The position numbers and the translations under genes are program-made. Of a stretch of 64,000 bases of DNA, positions 17,198 through 27,343 are shown piece after piece; the stretch's first letter is position 1, and each line of letters begins with the position of its first letter. The DNA comes from Mesorhizobium sp. AR07 (GTDB taxonomy: Bacteria; Pseudomonadota; Alphaproteobacteria; Rhizobiales; Rhizobiaceae): NCBI RefSeq assembly GCF_024746815.1, contig NZ_CP080525.1, forward strand, positions 4,768,501 to 4,832,500, written 5' to 3'. The notes beneath the pieces are model-generated. The model saw only the letters and a list, made by a program, of their open reading frames with translations, made no database searches and was not told the DNA's origin.

Positions 17198-18307
17198 CTA
17201 GGACAGGCCAGCCACGGTCCGCACCGATTCCCGCTCCACCAGCGGGCACTCCAGCTTGGTGATGGGATAGCGTCCCCGCCCAGGCGGGGACGGCGCCTCC
17301 AGCTGCTCGATCGCCCATTGGCCCATCGCCATGTGCGGCAGGATCGATGTCGTCAGCGGCGGGAACAGATGCCGGGCGATTTCCTCGTCGTCATAGCCGA
17401 CGACGGAAATATCCCCAGGGATGTGCAGGCCGGCTTCCTTCAGCGCCTCGTAACAGCCGATCGCGGTGCGGTCGTTCTGGCAGAAGATGGCGGTCGGCCG
17501 GTCGTTCAGTGCCAGAAGCTTGACGGTCGCGGCATAACCGGCGCTGGCCGACCAGTCGCCTTCGACGACCAGCTCAGGATCGAACGGGATGTCTGCGGTG
17601 GCCAGCGCCCGGCGGTAGCCCTTCAGCCGGTCTTGTGCTGCCTGCATCCACGGTTCGCCTGTGATGGTGGCGATGCGGCGGTGGCCATGGCTGATCAGGT
17701 GGCGGGTCGAGTTCTGGCCGCCGGCGATCTCGCTCGGCACCACGGCCGGGAAGGCATAGTCCGATGTGTAGCAATTGAGCAGGATCACCGGAATGTCGAG
17801 GCGGTAGAGATAGTCGGGCGCCGTGATCTCGCGGGTGAAGATGGTCATGTAGATCAGCGCCGAAATGCCTCGCTTGGTCAGCGCCGCGATGGCGCGCGGT
17901 TCCATAACGGAATCGCCCAGCGTCTGCGCCACCAGAAGCACGTTGCCGGCGTTCCACGAAGCCTGACGCGCACCCTCGATGGCGACGACGGCTTCCGGGC
18001 TGGTGGCGAGCTGATCGACGGCGAAGCCGATTACCCCGTCCAGCCCCTCGAAGGCTGGGGTCGGCTTGTGCAAGGCGACGAAGGCCGGCGGTGAATAGCC
18101 GAGCGTGCGCGCGGCCTCGATCACCCGCTGGCGCGTGAGCTGCGACAGCCGGATGCCCGGCGTGTTGTTGAGCACGAACGACACCGTCGCCTGCGAACAG
18201 CCGGCGGCCCTGGCGATGTCGGTCATGGTGACCCGACCCTTGGGCTTCGCCGGCACCTTGCGGCGCCTCGATGTCTCGGGATCGCTCGGATCCGTCGGTT
18301 CGCTCAT
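17198..18307 (-). CDS. LacI family transcriptional regulator
   Basis: 369 residues from MSEPTDPSDP, preceded by GGGGAG; upstream ATGs fit less well. A short polar leader precedes a LacI helix-turn-helix (VTMTDIARAAGCSQATVSFVLNN) with hinge region, then a periplasmic-binding-like effector domain (~75-365) with ICYEALKEAG-type region and VVGYDDEEIARHLFPPLTTI near the C-terminus. Divergent from the CUT2 sugar importer across a 575-bp control region holding paired TAATAACTATT sites, so it most likely represses that operon in the absence of its sugar. Confidence 0.9.
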   Translation of the reverse strand: MSEPTDPSDPETSRRRKVPAKPKGRVTMTDIARAAGCSQATVSFVLNNTPGIRLSQLTRQRVIEAARTLGYSPPAFVALHKPTPAFEGLDGVIGFAVDQLATSPEAVVAIEGARQASWNAGNVLLVAQTLGDSVMEPRAIAALTKRGISALIYMTIFTREITAPDYLYRLDIPVILLNCYTSDYAFPAVVPSEIAGGQNSTRHLISHGHRRIATITGEPWMQAAQDRLKGYRRALATADIPFDPELVVEGDWSASAGYAATVKLLALNDRPTAIFCQNDRTAIGCYEALKEAGLHIPGDISVVGYDDEEIARHLFPPLTTSILPHMAMGQWAIEQLEAPSPPGRGRYPITKLECPLVERESVRTVAGLS

Positions 18308-18397
18308 GTCACTCCCCATCCCGGCCCGATGTCTAGACAGCGGCCGCCAGCGCCGCAAGGCCGTCCGACACCGATTGTTTATATCGCGGCAGAGCTT

Positions 18398-18413
18398 GAT
18401 AATAACTATTATC
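18398..18413. promoter_or_regulatory. Operator-like palindrome GATAATA-AC-TATTATC
   Basis: Perfect 7-bp arms around a 2-bp centre, 91 bp upstream of the LacI start codon. The core TAATAACTATT recurs exactly at 18567-18577. Probable binding site for the adjacent LacI regulator (inference). Confidence 0.55.
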
Positions 18414-18566
18414 AGCCTTTGGCGCACCGGTAGTCCAGCTCGCCAACCGCGTCGATGCGACAATTTCTAGTCAAATACTCAGCTTTCACTCGGCCCCGGC
18501 GATCTAGCTGAGGCCCGGCGGATACTTCGCGCCGTCGTCGTTCCGTGATCCTCCCGATCAAAAAAC

Positions 18567-18577
18567 TAATAACTATT
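18567..18577. promoter_or_regulatory. Second copy of TAATAACTATT site
   Basis: Same 11-mer as inside the palindrome at 18398-18413, placed 167 bp away (about 16 helical turns). Flanking ACTAATA direct repeats at 18565-18571 and 18579-18585. Possible auxiliary operator. Confidence 0.45.
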
Positions 18578-18706
18578 TACTAATATCCGGAAGCCCTATA
18601 ATGTCAAATCGTCAGTCCGGCTCGGGTCGTTCCGGGGTGGCGGGCAGGCCAGGCGTGAAGCCCCGGCCGGCGCATGGCAGCCGACAGGGGATCATTCTTG
18701 CCAATT

Positions 18707-18741
18707 AAATGTCAGGCAAATTTGGCAAATGTCAGACAAAT
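18707..18741. promoter_or_regulatory. Paired direct repeats AAATGTCAGRCAAAT upstream of sugar ABC operon
   Basis: Two 15-mers at 18707-18721 and 18727-18741 differ by one base and are spaced 20 bp apart (two helical turns). A partial third copy (AAATGTCAAACA) is near 18843. Placement upstream of the binding-protein gene suggests activator or repressor sites. Confidence 0.45.
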
Positions 18742-18882
18742 CAGATTATTTACGAGTGCCGCATGAGTCTGTAAGGTCGAGGTCGTGACGGAAGGCTTCC
18801 GGGAGGAGGTCGAAGCCACATCGGCGAGTTCTGCTCAAGCGAAAATGTCAAACAGGCGAAAATGCCAAACGGGAGGTTCAAC

Positions 18883-19845
18883 ATGAAATCTGTCATTCGA
18901 AATGCGTCGGTCGCCGTAGCAGCCTTTGCTGTCGGCCTGTCGGCGACAGCAATCGCGCGCGCCGCCGACAAGCCGACGCTGGCCTTCGTCGTCAACGGCG
19001 CTTCCGATTTCTGGAAAGCCGCCGAAGCCGGCGTCAAGAAGGCGCAGGGCGAGCTGCCGGACTACACACTGGAGCTCAAATATCCCGAGCAGTCCTCGGT
19101 CGCCATCCAGCAGCGGCTGATGGACGATCTGGTGACGGCCGGCGTCAAGGGCATCATGGTCTCGGCCGTCGATCCCAAGACCTCGACCGACGGGCTGAAC
19201 AAGATCGCCTCGCAAACGGCGCTGTTCACCACCGACAGCGACGCCCCGCAGACCAAGCGTGTCGCCTATATCGGCTCGTCCAATGTCGATGCCGGCAAGC
19301 AGGCGGCCGAGATCGCCAAGAAGGCGATGCCCAATGGCGGCAAGTGCCTCGGCTTCGTTGGCCTGCTCGGCGCCGACAATGCCAAGGAACGCATCCAGGG
19401 CATGAAGGACGGTCTCGCCGGCACCAAGATCGAACTCGTCGACGTGCGTGGCGACGATATCGACCAGGCGCGCGCCAAGAAGAATGTCGAGGACGCGCTG
19501 GTCGCCAGCCCCGACGTCACCTGCATGGTCGGCTTCTACTCCTACAACACGCCGCGCATCTATGAAGCGCTGCGCGACGCCGGCAAGCTCGGCTCGATCA
19601 CCGTCGTCGGCTTCGATGACGATCCAATCACGCTGGGCGGCGTCAAGGAAGGCACCATTGCCGCCACCGTCGTGCAGCAGCCCTTCGAATGGGCCTATCA
19701 GGGCATGAAGCTGATGGCTGCCTACCTCAAGGGCGACAAGTCGGGCATCCCGGCCGGCGGCCTCATCATCATCCCGACCAAGATCATCGGCAAGGGCGAC
19801 GTCGATACCTATGCCGCCAATCTGAAGGCGATGTCTGGAAACTGA
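18883..19845 (+). CDS. Sugar ABC importer periplasmic binding protein (CUT2, RbsB-like)
   Basis: 320 residues. ATG follows GGGAGG. A Sec signal peptide (VIRNASVAVAAFAVGLSATAIARA, cut at ~27) is followed by a type I periplasmic-binding fold (~30-320): PTLAFVVNGASDFWKAAEAGVKKAQ, the GVKGIMVSAVDP loop, CLGFVGLLGADNAKERIQGM, and VVGFDDDP near the C-terminal lobe. Monosaccharide ligand; which one is not readable. It is the first gene of importer genes ATPase and permease, facing the LacI regulator. Confidence 0.9.
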   Translation: MKSVIRNASVAVAAFAVGLSATAIARAADKPTLAFVVNGASDFWKAAEAGVKKAQGELPDYTLELKYPEQSSVAIQQRLMDDLVTAGVKGIMVSAVDPKTSTDGLNKIASQTALFTTDSDAPQTKRVAYIGSSNVDAGKQAAEIAKKAMPNGGKCLGFVGLLGADNAKERIQGMKDGLAGTKIELVDVRGDDIDQARAKKNVEDALVASPDVTCMVGFYSYNTPRIYEALRDAGKLGSITVVGFDDDPITLGGVKEGTIAATVVQQPFEWAYQGMKLMAAYLKGDKSGIPAGGLIIIPTKIIGKGDVDTYAANLKAMSGN

Positions 19846-19941
19846 GGCTACATGCAGTTCAGCCGGCTCAAGTGCGCCTTGAGCCGGCTGCTCGCATTGA
19901 CGAACCCGGTTGGGGTCGTCAGTCTGCAGAGAGGGTCGCAA

Positions 19942-19988
19942 AGCATGATCCCGAAAAGTGGGAACCGGTTTTCGGAGAAGATCATGCT
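19942..19988. repeat. Dispersed hairpin repeat (AGCATGATC...GATCATGCT)
   Basis: 9-bp perfect inverted arms at 19942-19950 and 19980-19988 around CCGAAAAGTGGGAACCGGTTTTCGG. Related sequence occurs at 49090-49194 and in degraded form at 60174-60238. Located between binding-protein and ATPase genes, where it could form an mRNA hairpin that favours the upstream message. Confidence 0.65.
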
Positions 19989-20021
19989 CGGACGTTGGCC
20001 CACCGGCTGCTGTCAGGCACG

Positions 20022-21560
<1,539 letters not shown>

Positions 21561-21636
21561 TCTTTGTCTTGCCGCGGGGTCCGGTCGCGCGGAATGCTTT
21601 TGAGGAATCTGCTCAGGCAGGCATTGGGAGAAGACG

Positions 21637-22632
21637 ATGAGCAAGAAAGATCTCGGCCTGCTGATCCTGATCCTGGTGGTCGGGGCGGTCGTGGCGATCA
21701 TCAATCCGCGCTTCCTGTCGGCAATCAACCTCGCCAACACCTCGAACCTGGTCGCGCTGTTCGGCATCCTCTCGATCGGCCAGGCCTTCGTCATCATCAC
21801 CGGCGGCATCGAGCTGTCGGTCGGCTCGCTGATCGCCTTGCTGGGAACGCTGTTCATCGACTTCATCGCCGTGCGCGGCATGGGATGGCCGGTCGCCTTC
21901 GTGCTCATCCTTGTGCTCGGCGGTATCATCGGGCTGGCGCATGGCTGGCTGATCACAAGGCTCAAGCTGCAGCCCTTCGTCGTGACGCTGTGCGGCCTGC
22001 TGATCTATCGCGGCGTCGCGCGCTTCTACACCGCGGACGGCACGGCCGGTTTCGCCTTCGGCCAGAATTTTCCGGAACTGGAGTTCCTGACGGCCGGAAG
22101 GTCATGGGGCGTGCCGAACAGCTTCATTGCGCTGATCGTCATTTCCATCGTCATGTGGGTGGTGCTGCACCGCTCGGTGTTCGGCCGCTATCTCTATGCC
22201 ATCGGCAAGAACGAGGAGGCGGCGAAATATTCGGGCATCCGCACCGGCCGCGTGGTCATGGCCGCCTATGTCATCTGCGGCGTGCTGACGGCGCTGTCGG
22301 CAATCTATTTTGCCATGTACACGCGCTCGATCTCACCGGCCAGCCACGGCCAGTTCTACGAACTCTACGCCATCGCGGCCGCCGTGCTCGGCGGCTTCTC
22401 GTTGCGCGGCGGCGAGGGCTCGCTGATCGGCGTCATCCTGGGCACGATCCTGCTGCAGGAGTTGCAGAACCTCGTCAATCTGCTTGGCATTCCGTCGTCG
22501 CTCAACTTCGCGGTGATGGGCGGCGTCATCCTCATCGGCGTGCTGGTCGACCAGCAATGGGGGGTGTTCCGGGCCCGGCGGCTGATGATCGACGCCACCC
22601 GCAAGAATGCCGCCGGTGCGGCCGCGGAATAA
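21637..22632 (+). CDS. Sugar ABC importer permease (RbsC-like)
   Basis: 331 residues, about ten hydrophobic helices. The family stretch FVIITGGIELSVGSLIALLG near residue 50-70 and GRYLYAIGKNEEAAKYSGI (EAA-like loop) near 190 identify a BPD_transp_2 permease. It forms the channel for the system encoded by the two preceding genes. 76 bp separate it from the ATPase gene. Confidence 0.92.
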   Translation: MSKKDLGLLILILVVGAVVAIINPRFLSAINLANTSNLVALFGILSIGQAFVIITGGIELSVGSLIALLGTLFIDFIAVRGMGWPVAFVLILVLGGIIGLAHGWLITRLKLQPFVVTLCGLLIYRGVARFYTADGTAGFAFGQNFPELEFLTAGRSWGVPNSFIALIVISIVMWVVLHRSVFGRYLYAIGKNEEAAKYSGIRTGRVVMAAYVICGVLTALSAIYFAMYTRSISPASHGQFYELYAIAAAVLGGFSLRGGEGSLIGVILGTILLQELQNLVNLLGIPSSLNFAVMGGVILIGVLVDQQWGVFRARRLMIDATRKNAAGAAAE

Positions 22633-22674
22633 CCGCCTTGCCGCGACGCACCTGCTTGTCCGCGCTTTGAGATT

Positions 22675-22687
22675 ATTATAATAGCAT
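22675..22687. promoter_or_regulatory. 13-bp AT-rich operator-like site ATTATAATAGCAT
   Basis: Exact 13-mer also present at 36097-36109, 41349-41361 and 50874-50886. It ends 29 bp before the SDR start codon, so the SDR/epimerase group may be a separately controlled transcript. Contains the palindrome TATTATAATA. Confidence 0.55.
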
Positions 22688-22716
22688 AACCCGAATTTGT
22701 CGGGAGCGGACGGGAC

Positions 22717-23496
22717 ATGCGCTGCGATTTGCGAGGCAAGGTAGCGCTTATCACCGGAGCCGCCGGCGCGATCGGCAGTTCGATAGCCAAACGCCTGTCC
22801 GACAACGGTGCCGCGGTGGTCGTCGCCGACATCGACAGCGAAGGCGCGACGCGGGTCGCGGCCGGTTTGAGCGATGCGATGGCCTGCGTCGCCGACATCC
22901 GCAACGCCGCATCGGTGGACAACGCGATCGCCGCACTCATGGATCGCTACGGTCGCCTCGACATCCTTGTCAACAATGCCGGCGTCAACACGCTGGCGCA
23001 TCGCGTCACGCTGGATGAATTTCCGCCCGAGGAATGGGACCGCATCACCGGCATCGACCTCGACGGCCTCTACATCATGAGCCGCGCGGCGCTTGGCCCC
23101 ATGCTCGCCGCCGGCAAGGGCGGCCGCATCGTCAACATCGCCTCGGTCGTCGGGCTTGCCGCCATGCGCCTGCAGAGCCCGTTCGTCGCCGCCAAGGCCG
23201 GCATCATCCATCTGACGCGCTCGATGGCGATCGAACTCGGGGAAAAAGGCATCCTGACCAATGCGATCGCGCCCGGCTCGGTGATGACGGCGCTGACCGC
23301 AAAACTGTTCTATGGCGACGATGGCAAGTTCGCCGGCCGCACACAAGAATTCCTCGCCCATGTGCCGCTCGGCCGGCCGGCCCAGCCGGAGGAGATCGCC
23401 GAGGCCGTGCTGTTTCTGGCCTCTCCAGCCGCAAGCTACATCAACGGTCAGGTGCTGGCCGTCGATGGCGGTTGGACGGCGGGATACGTGATGTGA
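22717..23496 (+). CDS. SDR family protein, active-site Tyr replaced by Phe
   Basis: 259 residues, classical SDR length. NAD(P) motif TGAAGAIGSS (ITGAAGAIG at ~12-20), NNAG at ~87-90, catalytic Ser region NIASVVG, and a C-terminal QVLAVDGGWTAG. At the YxxxK motif the sequence reads SPFVAAKAG, so the usual catalytic Tyr is Phe while Lys is kept. The protein probably binds cofactor and substrate but may be weakly active or use other chemistry. It overlaps the next gene, a shorter SDR relative, by 4 bp (GTGA), suggesting the two form a complex. Substrate expected to be related to the sugar imported by the upstream ABC system. Confidence 0.85.
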   Translation: MRCDLRGKVALITGAAGAIGSSIAKRLSDNGAAVVVADIDSEGATRVAAGLSDAMACVADIRNAASVDNAIAALMDRYGRLDILVNNAGVNTLAHRVTLDEFPPEEWDRITGIDLDGLYIMSRAALGPMLAAGKGGRIVNIASVVGLAAMRLQSPFVAAKAGIIHLTRSMAIELGEKGILTNAIAPGSVMTALTAKLFYGDDGKFAGRTQEFLAHVPLGRPAQPEEIAEAVLFLASPAASYINGQVLAVDGGWTAGYVM

Positions 23497-24089
23497 GTGC
23501 CGCCATGGAAATCGATCTCGAGGGCGTTTCGGTGGCACTTGACGGCGACAGCAACCTGATCGCCGAAGCAGCGCTCGCAGCGTTACAGGCCAATGGCGGC
23601 CAGCTCGTCGAGGGCTCTCATGCGCGTGAAGCCGATATATTGCTGATGTCCTGTCCGTTGCGGCCGGGAACGGTGGCGGGAGATCCGAGATCGCTTTATG
23701 CCGACGCGCGCAAGGCAGCCGTGAGCATGACCGAGCGCGGCAGCGGACGCATCGTCTTCCTGCTGTCGGCGACCGCCGGCATGCCGATGCGCCGCCATCC
23801 GCGCTTTTCCATGGAGAACGCATCGATCCTCGCCGGCATGCGCACGCTGGCCATGGAGTTCGGCCCCAAGGTGCTGGTCAACGCCGTCGGTGTCGGTGCG
23901 GTCGAAGGCGAGACCATGGTTTCGGGCGACAAGGCGATGCTCAGCCACACGCCGGTCGGCCGCGCCGGCAGCATCGAGGAAGCGGTTGCAGCCGTGTTGT
24001 TCTTCTGCGATCCACTGAACACCTATACGACAGGCCAGATGCTGGTTGTCGATGGTGGATGGACGGCAGGCTATGGGCGCAATTTCTGA
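23493..24089 (+). CDS. Degenerate SDR-like protein lacking cofactor and catalytic motifs
   Basis: 198 residues, GTG start overlapping the previous stop; an ATG 12 bp further in is an alternative. It is ~60 residues shorter than its neighbour. The N-terminus (MEIDLEGVSVALDGDSNLIAEAALAALQANG) lacks TGxxxGxG. The region equivalent to YxxxK reads RFSMENASI, with Phe for Tyr and Asn for Lys. The C-terminal half still follows the SDR pattern (VLVNAVGVGAVEGE, and GQMLVVDGGWTAGYG, shared with the neighbour). This looks like a non-catalytic partner subunit, not a pseudogene, because the frame and codon use are intact. Confidence 0.75.
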   Translation: MSAAMEIDLEGVSVALDGDSNLIAEAALAALQANGGQLVEGSHAREADILLMSCPLRPGTVAGDPRSLYADARKAAVSMTERGSGRIVFLLSATAGMPMRRHPRFSMENASILAGMRTLAMEFGPKVLVNAVGVGAVEGETMVSGDKAMLSHTPVGRAGSIEEAVAAVLFFCDPLNTYTTGQMLVVDGGWTAGYGRNF

Positions 24090-24972
24090 ACCGTTGACGC
24101 TCAAGGCCGGGGCACTTGAGGTCGGGCTGGTGCGGCAAATCGGCGGCAGCGTGAGTTCGCTGCGCTGGCGCGGCATCGATCTCATGCGCCGGCTTTCGGA
24201 CGAAGATAGTGACACCGGCAATGTGCTTGGCGTCGCCATGTTCCCGATGACCCCCTACGCCAACCGGATCGCCGGAAATGCCTTCGACTTCGCGGCGAAA
24301 CGCTGGCAGGTCCTGCCCAACAATCCGCCGGAAAAATTCAACGTGCATGGCAGCGGCTGGCAACACGCCTGGACTGTCGCCAGTGCGGGTGCCTTCTATG
24401 CGACATTGTCGCTGGACATCGCCACTGGAGCAGATCCCTACTCCTACCGCGCGACGCAGGCTTTCGTTGTCTCCGACGAAGGCCTTGGCGTTAAAATGAC
24501 TCTGACCAACACCGGGCCGGTTTCCCTGCCGTTCGGTTTTGGCCTGCATCCCTGGTTCGATCGCGATCCCGACGTGACGTTGCAGTTCAAGGCCGGGCGT
24601 TTCCACCTCGAAGAGCCCGAGGGCGTTTCGGGCGAACCGGTCACGCTTCCACCGGAACTGGATTTCGCCGAGGCCCGGCCTCTGCCGGGCGGCTGGCGCA
24701 ACAACGATTATGGCGGCTGGGCCGGCGAGGCGACGATCCGTTTCCCAACGCGCGGCGCCGGCTTGCGCATCAAGGCCGATCCGGTGTTCAAGCACCTGAT
24801 GCTCTATGCCGATCCCACAAAACCCTATTTCTGCATCGAGCCGCAGACCAATGCCTCGTGCGCGTTCAACCGGGGCCGATGGGACGATCCGGACGAGGGC
24901 ATCATCGTGCTTGCCCCGGGCGAAAGCACTGCCGGCACCGTCTCATTCATGCCTTTTGCGCTTGAGTCTTAA
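24073..24972 (+). CDS. Aldose 1-epimerase family protein
   Basis: 299 residues, start MGAISEPLTL overlapping the previous gene by 17 bp. A galactose-mutarotase-like beta-sandwich: PYANRIAGNAFDF near 80 with the substrate-binding Asn-Arg, VHGSGWQHAW with the catalytic-type His near 105, GFGLHPWF near 165 with second His, and a late Glu region FCIEPQTN. It likely interconverts anomers of the imported sugar, feeding the SDR pair. Its stop overlaps the stop of the convergent SDR gene (TTAA at 24969-24972). Confidence 0.88.
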   Translation: MGAISEPLTLKAGALEVGLVRQIGGSVSSLRWRGIDLMRRLSDEDSDTGNVLGVAMFPMTPYANRIAGNAFDFAAKRWQVLPNNPPEKFNVHGSGWQHAWTVASAGAFYATLSLDIATGADPYSYRATQAFVVSDEGLGVKMTLTNTGPVSLPFGFGLHPWFDRDPDVTLQFKAGRFHLEEPEGVSGEPVTLPPELDFAEARPLPGGWRNNDYGGWAGEATIRFPTRGAGLRIKADPVFKHLMLYADPTKPYFCIEPQTNASCAFNRGRWDDPDEGIIVLAPGESTAGTVSFMPFALES

Positions 24973-25730
24973 AGCAGCCGCGCCAGCAGGCCACCATCCA
25001 CTTGCATGGCGCTGCCGGTGACGAAGGACGCGGCGTCCGAAATCAGGAAGCCTATTGCCGTGGCGATCTCGGAAGGGTTGGCGATGCGGGCGATCCTGTT
25101 GGGCTCGAAGGACAGGCCCAGCGCTTCCGCGCCGCCGGCCGCTTCCAACCCGTCCAGCGTCATTCTTGTGGCGACGGAGCCGACCAGCACGGCGTTGACG
25201 CGGATGCGGTCGACGGCATAGTCCAGCGCCATCTGCCGCGACAAGCCGACGACCGCGGCCTTCGTCGCCGCATAGGCCGGCACGCCGGGAACGGTGGCGT
25301 CGGCGTGCACCGAGGCGATGTTGACGATCGAGCCGCCGCCGGCTTCGCGCAGCAGTGGCAAGGTCGCCCGGCAGACGCGGAAAATGGCTGTCAGGTTGAC
25401 GGCTATGGTCCTGTCCCATTCCGCGTCGGAAACCTGTTCAAGCCGCTTGCCGGTCGGATAGATGCCAGCGCAGTTGACCACCGCGTCGAGGCCGCCAAAG
25501 CGCCCGGTCGCGGCAGTCACGGCCGCTTGAACGTCGGCTTCGCGGGTGAGATCACTCTCGCGAAAGATCAACTGGCTTTCGGCGTAGCGGCCGGCAAGCG
25601 CCTTTCCTTCTTCGCCGTCCAGCCCGGTACCAAACACCTTGGCGCCCTGGGCGACGAGATACTCGGCCGTTGCCCGGCCGATGCCGGTCGCCGCACCGGT
25701 GACGAAAACGCGTTTGCCGGCAAACATCAT
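24969..25730 (-). CDS. SDR family oxidoreductase
   Basis: 253 residues from MMFAGKRVFV, whose ATG overlaps the stop of the ATPase gene (ATGA). Complete classical SDR: TGAATGIGRA, NCAGIYPTG at ~85, SIVNIASVHA with catalytic Ser, and PAYAATKAAV with Tyr and Lys. The C-terminus SAMQVDGGLLARLL is standard. As the last gene in a sugar-import operon it probably oxidises the imported sugar or polyol. Confidence 0.9.
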   Translation of the reverse strand: MMFAGKRVFVTGAATGIGRATAEYLVAQGAKVFGTGLDGEEGKALAGRYAESQLIFRESDLTREADVQAAVTAATGRFGGLDAVVNCAGIYPTGKRLEQVSDAEWDRTIAVNLTAIFRVCRATLPLLREAGGGSIVNIASVHADATVPGVPAYAATKAAVVGLSRQMALDYAVDRIRVNAVLVGSVATRMTLDGLEAAGGAEALGLSFEPNRIARIANPSEIATAIGFLISDAASFVTGSAMQVDGGLLARLL

Positions 25731-27289
25731 GACGAAACCTGTAAAGCCATCGCGTGGCGTTGCGCCTGCGCCGCGGTCACCGAGCGCAGCACGCGATCCT
25801 CGCCGCCTTCGCCACGGCGGAATTCGTCGACGAGGCGGCCGTCGGCGACGACGAGGCAACGGTCGCAAAGGCCGATCAGTTCCTCGAGTTCGGAGGCGAC
25901 GATCAGCAAGGCCACGCCCTTCTCGGCGAGCTCGACCACAAGCCGGTAGATTTCGTGCCGAGTGGCCGCGTCGACGCCCTTTGTCGGCTCGTCGAGCAGC
26001 AGCACCTTCGGCGCGCGCATCAACACGCGGGCGAACAGCAGTTTCTGCTGGTTGCCGCCCGACAGATGCGTGACCGCGGCCTGTGGCGACGATGCCTTGA
26101 CGTTAAGCGCGCGCATGGCGCCCAGGATCGAACTGCGCTCAAGCCCGCCGCGCACCATGCCGTGCCGCGACAAGGGCGCGAGATTACCGATGGTGATGTT
26201 GGCGCCGACCGGCAGATTGAACAGCAAGCCATCGCGCTTGCGGTCCTCGGTCAGCAGCGCGATCCCGGCGGCGCGGGCATCGCCTGGCGATCTGATCGCT
26301 ACGGGCTGACCGGCAACGCGGATTTCGCCCTCGGCCGGCACGCGGCCATAGATGCCGTGCAGGATCTCGCTGCGGCCGGACCCAAGCAGCCCAGCCAGCC
26401 CGACGATCTCGCCGGCGGCGACGGAGAGGTTGATGTCCTTCGCGCCGTGAACGGCGCCGCTGTGGCCGGCGACAGTGAGCCGGCGAACCTCCAGCGCGAC
26501 CGGTGCGCCGGCAGGCGCAGCGTGCTCGGGAAACAGCCGCTGCAATCGCTGGCCCGACATCGAGAAGATGAAGGTCTCGGCATCAAAGTCGTCTCTTGCG
26601 ATCCGCACCGCCACCTGCCCGTCGCGCAGCACCGTGGCGCGGTCGCAGATGGCGAGCACTTCGGGCAGCCGGTGGGTGATGTAGATCATCGCCACGCCTT
26701 GCGCCTTCAGGCGGCGCAGCACGCTGAACAGCGCGTCGACTTCGGTGCCAGACAGCGAGGCGGTCGGCTCGTCCAGCATCAGCACGCGGGGTTTCAGCAC
26801 GATGGCGCGGGCGATCATCACCAGATGGCGCTGCGCCGAGGTCAGCGACGCGACATAGGCTCTCGGATCGATGTCGATGCCAAGCTCGGCGAAGATCTCG
26901 CCGGCCCGCTGTTCGAGCTTCCGCTGGTGGACCAGCACGCCGTCGCCGAGCCCGGTGCGGCCGGCAAAGACGTTCTCGGCGACCGAGAGTTGCTCAAGCA
27001 CCTCGATTTCCTGCGGCACATAGCCGACACCGTTCGACCGCGCGTCGGCGGGCGAGGCAAAACTGACGGGCCGGCCTTCGAGCCCGATGGCGCCGGTGTA
27101 GGAGCCGGCCGGGTGAACGCCGTTGAGGATCTTGACCAGCGTCGACTTGCCGGCGCCGTTCTGGCCAAGCAGAGCGTGGATTTCACCTGATGTCACATCG
27201 AAATCGACGCCGCGCAGCGCTTGCACGCCGCCAAAACTCTTGACGATTCCAGTGGCCGAAAACAGCGGCTCTTGCGTGGTGCTGGACAC
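25727..27289 (-). CDS. Sugar ABC importer ATP-binding protein (RbsA-like)
   Basis: 520 residues. First half: Walker A GQNGAGKST, LTSAQRHLVMIARAI in place of a canonical LSGGQ, and LMLDEPTASLSG. Second half: GLLGSGRSEI, LSGGNQQKLLFARVL, LLLDEPTKGVDAA. Both halves follow the RbsA pattern. It is encoded between binding protein and SDR. The order permease, binding protein, ATPase, SDR runs from 29.4 kb down to 25 kb as one operon. Confidence 0.92.
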   Translation of the reverse strand: MSSTTQEPLFSATGIVKSFGGVQALRGVDFDVTSGEIHALLGQNGAGKSTLVKILNGVHPAGSYTGAIGLEGRPVSFASPADARSNGVGYVPQEIEVLEQLSVAENVFAGRTGLGDGVLVHQRKLEQRAGEIFAELGIDIDPRAYVASLTSAQRHLVMIARAIVLKPRVLMLDEPTASLSGTEVDALFSVLRRLKAQGVAMIYITHRLPEVLAICDRATVLRDGQVAVRIARDDFDAETFIFSMSGQRLQRLFPEHAAPAGAPVALEVRRLTVAGHSGAVHGAKDINLSVAAGEIVGLAGLLGSGRSEILHGIYGRVPAEGEIRVAGQPVAIRSPGDARAAGIALLTEDRKRDGLLFNLPVGANITIGNLAPLSRHGMVRGGLERSSILGAMRALNVKASSPQAAVTHLSGGNQQKLLFARVLMRAPKVLLLDEPTKGVDAATRHEIYRLVVELAEKGVALLIVASELEELIGLCDRCLVVADGRLVDEFRRGEGGEDRVLRSVTAAQAQRHAMALQVSS

Positions 27290-27343
27290 AACGATCCTCT
27301 CAGGAGATGCCGGGCCTGCAAGGTGCGGACCCGGCGGCGGGTG

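Larger units (their letters stand above)
18308..18882. other. 575-bp divergent control region between LacI gene and sugar ABC operon
   Basis: No gene is seen. It contains two matched AT-rich sites (18398-18413 and 18567-18577) and two near-identical 15-mers (18707-18721 and 18727-18741) with a partial third at 18843-18855. Local AT content is much higher than in flanking genes. Promoters for both directions must lie here. Confidence 0.7.
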
